DNA from: an uncultured Collinsella sp.
GTDB lineage: Bacteria > Actinomycetota > Coriobacteriia > Coriobacteriales > Coriobacteriaceae
Length of the DNA: 17,568 nucleotides
NCBI GenBank assembly: GCA_902490095.1
Contig: CABUCQ010000037.1
Span: 1-17,568, forward strand
Reading direction: 5' to 3'
Shown: piece by piece, positions 14,924-17,568 of the stretch
Layout: every line of letters starts with the position of its first letter
Position numbering within the stretch: position 1 is the stretch's first letter
Notes under the pieces: model-generated
Seen by the model: the letters and a program-made list of their open reading frames with translations, nothing else
Told to the model about the DNA's origin: nothing
Databases searched by the model: none
Translations under genes and position numbers: made by a program

Positions 14924-15928
14924 TTGAAAATGCATCGGGCCGCGACCGACATAACTGAGCTCTACGCACCACAGTTTGAGCAGTTTGGCCTGGAGCTTTC
15001 CGGCAAGGGCGCTGTCTTTACCGGCGAGGTGGCAAACGATCGGGCGCACGGCCGCGCATGGATCATGCCTCTCTCCCCTGCCTGCATCGTCATGGAGCAT
15101 TTCATAACCCCGACGCGCAACATGTACCTGGCCGAATACACACCCGAACCATACGCCTGCGTGAGCGAGGTCAGCGCGCCCACACTTACATGCATGCCCG
15201 AGGCTGGCATAACGCCCGCGAACCTTAAACCATTGCATGGACCGTGGCCAAACAATGCCGTTTGCAGCTTTATCCAAGATAACTGTGGCGAGGAATTAAG
15301 CCCGCTGTTTGCGGGGCGGCTCTATCACTCGCGCTCGGTGCTCTTTTTGCCTGGATATTTTGACGAACTGGAACACCGCTATCCCACCGAGTTCGCGGGA
15401 ATCTTTGAGGCGTTTGCCGAGTCATGGCACGAGGAAGCGACGTCTGCCATCTGCCACACGCTACGCCGGATTAACGAGGACCGCGCCCGCACCGTAGGCG
15501 GACACGTCTATATGCAGGGCATCGTGGAGACCATGGTCGCGGAGCTCGCCTGTTCGCGCGCGGCCCACAAGCAGGCACGGCAGGCGGCGGACACACGCGT
15601 CAGCATAACCATTGCCGAAGAAGCAACGGCAATGATTGAGCGCGCGCTCGACACAGGCAGACGTGTGGGTATCAGCGAGGTGGCCGAGAGGCTCTACACA
15701 AGCCGCTCCAAAATATGCGCCACCTTTAAGGCCCAAACTGGCGAATCCCTGGGCGCCTACATTCGCAGACGCCGTATGGAGCGAGCGCAGGACCTTTTGG
15801 CCGATAGCGCGCTCACGATAGCGCAGGTAGCAGAGCGGCTCGACTACCCTCAGCAGGCTGCCTTCGCCCAAGCCTTCAAACAATACACCGGCATGACACC
15901 CACGGCTTGGCGAAGCAAGCATCGCTAA
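14924..15928 (+). CDS. AraC-family transcriptional regulator (334 aa)
   Basis: Two-part regulator. The first 225 residues form an unrecognised N-terminal sensing domain. The last 105 carry the AraC double helix-turn-helix: first HTH around 250-270 (ISEVAERLYTSRSKICATFK) and second around 299-320 (IAQVAERLDYPQQAAFAQAF), then the family ending YTGMTPTAWR. The start is a TTG at 14924 with AAGGGG six bases upstream; an ATG two codons later (14930) is possible but lies twelve bases from that site. It is divergent from the ABC transporter genes and most likely controls them in response to the transported ligand, as YbtA does for YbtPQ. That is an inference. The N-terminal domain has several cysteines (C54, C79, C90, C114, C121), which could sense a metal or redox state. 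Confidence 0.93.
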   Translation: MKMHRAATDITELYAPQFEQFGLELSGKGAVFTGEVANDRAHGRAWIMPLSPACIVMEHFITPTRNMYLAEYTPEPYACVSEVSAPTLTCMPEAGITPANLKPLHGPWPNNAVCSFIQDNCGEELSPLFAGRLYHSRSVLFLPGYFDELEHRYPTEFAGIFEAFAESWHEEATSAICHTLRRINEDRARTVGGHVYMQGIVETMVAELACSRAAHKQARQAADTRVSITIAEEATAMIERALDTGRRVGISEVAERLYTSRSKICATFKAQTGESLGAYIRRRRMERAQDLLADSALTIAQVAERLDYPQQAAFAQAFKQYTGMTPTAWRSKHR

Positions 15929-15992
15929 GGCCCAAGCTCCCTGGCCGTAACGGAGCGATTAATTAGCCGCCGCCCGTCAGCTCACCCAGGAT

Positions 15993-17357
15993 CTAAACGT
16001 CAAGATGCGCACAATCAAGCGCCTTTTTGATAAGAGGGACAGATCGATCAGCCAAATACAACGGAATGTTGAGCACCCCGTCGTCGAGCTTTAGGTTCTT
16101 AAGTGAGTAGCGGACCCTCAATGGAGTCGTCTCCGCATGCTTGTCGGCATAGTACTTAAGGCTCTTGGAATGAACGACCTCTCCCGATTTGACCTCGACG
16201 GGAACGATTTCGTTTCCGACTTGAATCAAAAAATCGACTTCGTGCTTCGGCTTCTCGTTTGTCCAATAACGCGGAGCAGCATCTAACTGTGAAAGTAATG
16301 CCTGAAGCACATAGTTCTCGGCGAACGAACCTTTGAACTCCGAAAAAAGCGCATCCGAGATGGCAAAAGCGGACGCATCCAGCCTTGCCATGCGGCGCAG
16401 CAAGCCGACATCAAGACAGTAGACTTTAAATGCCTTGAGGTCATCGTACGCAGAGAGCGGCACACCACCGGCAGCATTAAGGCGAACCGCCGTGATGAGC
16501 CCAGCATCGGCAAGCCATTCCAGAGCATCCTCGTATTCTCGAGCACGAGCCCCCTCGCGCACCGCACCCCAAACGAACTTTTTGTTCTCGCGCGCCAACT
16601 GAGCTGGAATCGAGTTCCATATTTGCGAAAGCTTGGCGAACTGCGCACGGCCACCATGCTTGGCAAAATCGCGCTCGTAGGAATCCAAGAGATCAGACAA
16701 CACCTTATCGACCTGAACGATATCGCCCGTCTCCACCCACCGGCCAAGAGCCTCTGGCATGCCGCCGCATGCAAAATAACGACGAAGATGCTCGACGAGA
16801 CGGACATGGAAGAAATCGGGCACTGTCTCGATCTGATCCAGGCCGCCAAGGTATTCGTCGTAGTTTGCAGCGCCCTCGGCTTTCAGAAACTCGGAAAAGC
16901 TCATGGGGCGCATCTCCATGAACTCGACCTTTCCCACCGGAAAAGCGCTGGTCTCACGGGACAAGCGAACGCCCAACAAAGACCCTGCGCATGCGACGTG
17001 ATACTCGGGGGCCTCGTCACAGAAGTATTTAAGGGCGCCGACTGCAGAAGGACAATCCTGGATCTCATCAATAATAAGCAGCGTTTCGCCGGGATCGATA
17101 GGCTGTCCAAGTGCCAGGGAAAGATTTGAGATGATCCGTCGAGGATCGCGCGTACCTTCGAAAAACTGAGCGTACTCGCTCTGTACCCCAGGTGACGGCT
17201 CCTCGAGCGTCAGATACACAAAATTGAGGTACGAGGTTCGGCCGAACTCCTTAAGCGCCCACGTCTTTCCAACCTGGCGCGCCCCCTTAAGGATAAGCGG
17301 CTTACGATATTCTGACGCTTTCCAAGCGTTAAGCTTGGCAATGATATCTCGCTGCAT
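15993..17357 (-). CDS. AAA ATPase with DUF4143 domain (454 aa)
   Basis: Member of the widespread AAA_14/DUF4143 group, whose cellular function is unknown. Residues 1-150 form an ATPase domain with Walker A GARQVGKT (25-32), Walker B LLIIDEIQ (93-100) and the AGSLLGV sensor strand (124-130). The middle is winged-helix-like and helical. The C-terminal DUF4143 part has FKGSFAENYV (E348), HEVDFLI (D376) and VPVEVKSGE (E389, K391), an order that looks like a PD-(D/E)xK nuclease fold. Similar residues are kept across many such proteins, but nuclease activity has not generally been shown. The length of 454 is about normal. GGGAGG precedes the ATG at 17357. The upstream region contains a long palindrome, and these genes are often scattered among accessory loci, so this may be a mobile or defence-linked gene. 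Confidence 0.9.
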   Translation of the reverse strand: MQRDIIAKLNAWKASEYRKPLILKGARQVGKTWALKEFGRTSYLNFVYLTLEEPSPGVQSEYAQFFEGTRDPRRIISNLSLALGQPIDPGETLLIIDEIQDCPSAVGALKYFCDEAPEYHVACAGSLLGVRLSRETSAFPVGKVEFMEMRPMSFSEFLKAEGAANYDEYLGGLDQIETVPDFFHVRLVEHLRRYFACGGMPEALGRWVETGDIVQVDKVLSDLLDSYERDFAKHGGRAQFAKLSQIWNSIPAQLARENKKFVWGAVREGARAREYEDALEWLADAGLITAVRLNAAGGVPLSAYDDLKAFKVYCLDVGLLRRMARLDASAFAISDALFSEFKGSFAENYVLQALLSQLDAAPRYWTNEKPKHEVDFLIQVGNEIVPVEVKSGEVVHSKSLKYYADKHAETTPLRVRYSLKNLKLDDGVLNIPLYLADRSVPLIKKALDCAHLDV

Positions 17358-17379
17358 GGCCGAACCTCCCGCAAAGAAT

Positions 17380-17448
17380 CTTCCGTAAACGTGATATTTC
17401 CCACATTTTACCCTAGGTAAAACGTGACATTTATCACATTTACGGAAG
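17380..17448. repeat. 69-nt imperfect palindrome upstream of the DUF4143 gene
   Basis: Two 33-base arms (17380-17412 and 17416-17448) match in inverted orientation at 27 positions around a three-base CTA centre. The innermost TTTTACC/GGTAAAA and the outermost CTTCCGTAAA/TTTACGGAAG are perfect. It lies 22 bases before the ATG, so it covers the promoter zone. TCACATTTA also occurs in the right arm and again near 17475-17483. Confidence 0.78.
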
Positions 17449-17492
17449 TTTTAAGCTCATTTCGCCACACTTTCATCACATTTATTGCAATT

Positions 17493-17517
17493 TGACAAAG
17501 GGACAGTCCATTTGTCA
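17493..17517. repeat. Dispersed palindrome, copy 2
   Basis: TGACAAAGGGAC and GTCCATTTGTCA flank a central A with one mismatch (12-base arms). It shares its core with the hairpin at 11191-11223. It lies between the DUF4143 upstream region and the terminator at the right edge. Confidence 0.7.
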
Positions 17518-17523
17518 CCCGCA

Positions 17524-17553
17524 CAAAAATGGGCGCGCCCACAGCGCGCCCAT
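17524..17553 (-). terminator. Terminator of a gene beyond the right edge
   Basis: A perfect 10-bp stem ATGGGCGCGC/GCGCGCCCAT with a five-base loop is followed on the minus strand by TTTTT. It must belong to a minus-strand gene to the right of the window. No coding region is visible in 17449-17568. Confidence 0.85.
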
Positions 17554-17568
17554 TCACTCTATTTATAT

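Overview
The window looks like chromosomal DNA from a moderately high-GC actinobacterium, most likely Coriobacteriia (Collinsella-like). That is an inference. It rests on the rplM-rpsI-glmM gene order, the GC-rich codon use with long antisense open frames, the tmRNA sequence and the small helper protein beside a P-type ATPase. No search was run. Most genes lie on the minus strand; only a small unknown gene (7196-7630) and an AraC regulator (14924-15928) are on the plus strand.

Region 1 (1-5918) is mostly core metabolism. It holds the N-terminal part of a MalT/STAND-like ATPase that runs off the left edge, then nagB (glucosamine-6-P deaminase), a lone glucose-type PTS IIA protein, glmM (phosphoglucosamine mutase), rpsI and rplM with a clear promoter and a foldable leader, and a patatin-like esterase. 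NagB breaks amino sugars down while GlmM builds them for the cell wall, so the two directions of amino-sugar flux sit side by side, with a PTS regulator/phosphocarrier between them.

Region 2 (5919-7195) has no convincing protein gene but is full of structure. There is an array of 61-62 bp tandem repeats, a 45 bp direct repeat whose core is an inverted copy of the tmRNA T-arm, the tmRNA terminator and the complete tmRNA gene (ssrA, minus strand).

Region 3 (7196-11160) holds a 144-residue unknown protein, a RelB/DinJ-like antitoxin with a PIN-domain toxin behind a promoter studded with GCTAGC palindromes, and a two-gene metal-transport operon. That operon is a small PacL/DUF1490-like membrane protein followed by a P1B-type ATPase with an unusual SCALK membrane motif; an imperfect palindrome overlaps its promoter.

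Region 4 (11161-15928) is a heterodimeric ABC transporter divergent from an AraC-type regulator, an arrangement reminiscent of the siderophore uptake pair YbtPQ with YbtA. Region 5 (15993-17568) is an AAA ATPase/DUF4143 protein behind a 69-nt imperfect palindrome, then a dispersed palindrome also seen at 11191, and a terminator serving a gene beyond the right edge.

The parts most worth a second look are the 62 bp repeat array beside ssrA, the inverted tmRNA-arm copies, the PacL-like/P-ATPase pair with its operator, and the long palindrome upstream of the DUF4143 gene. I found no CRISPR array and no transposase or integrase.
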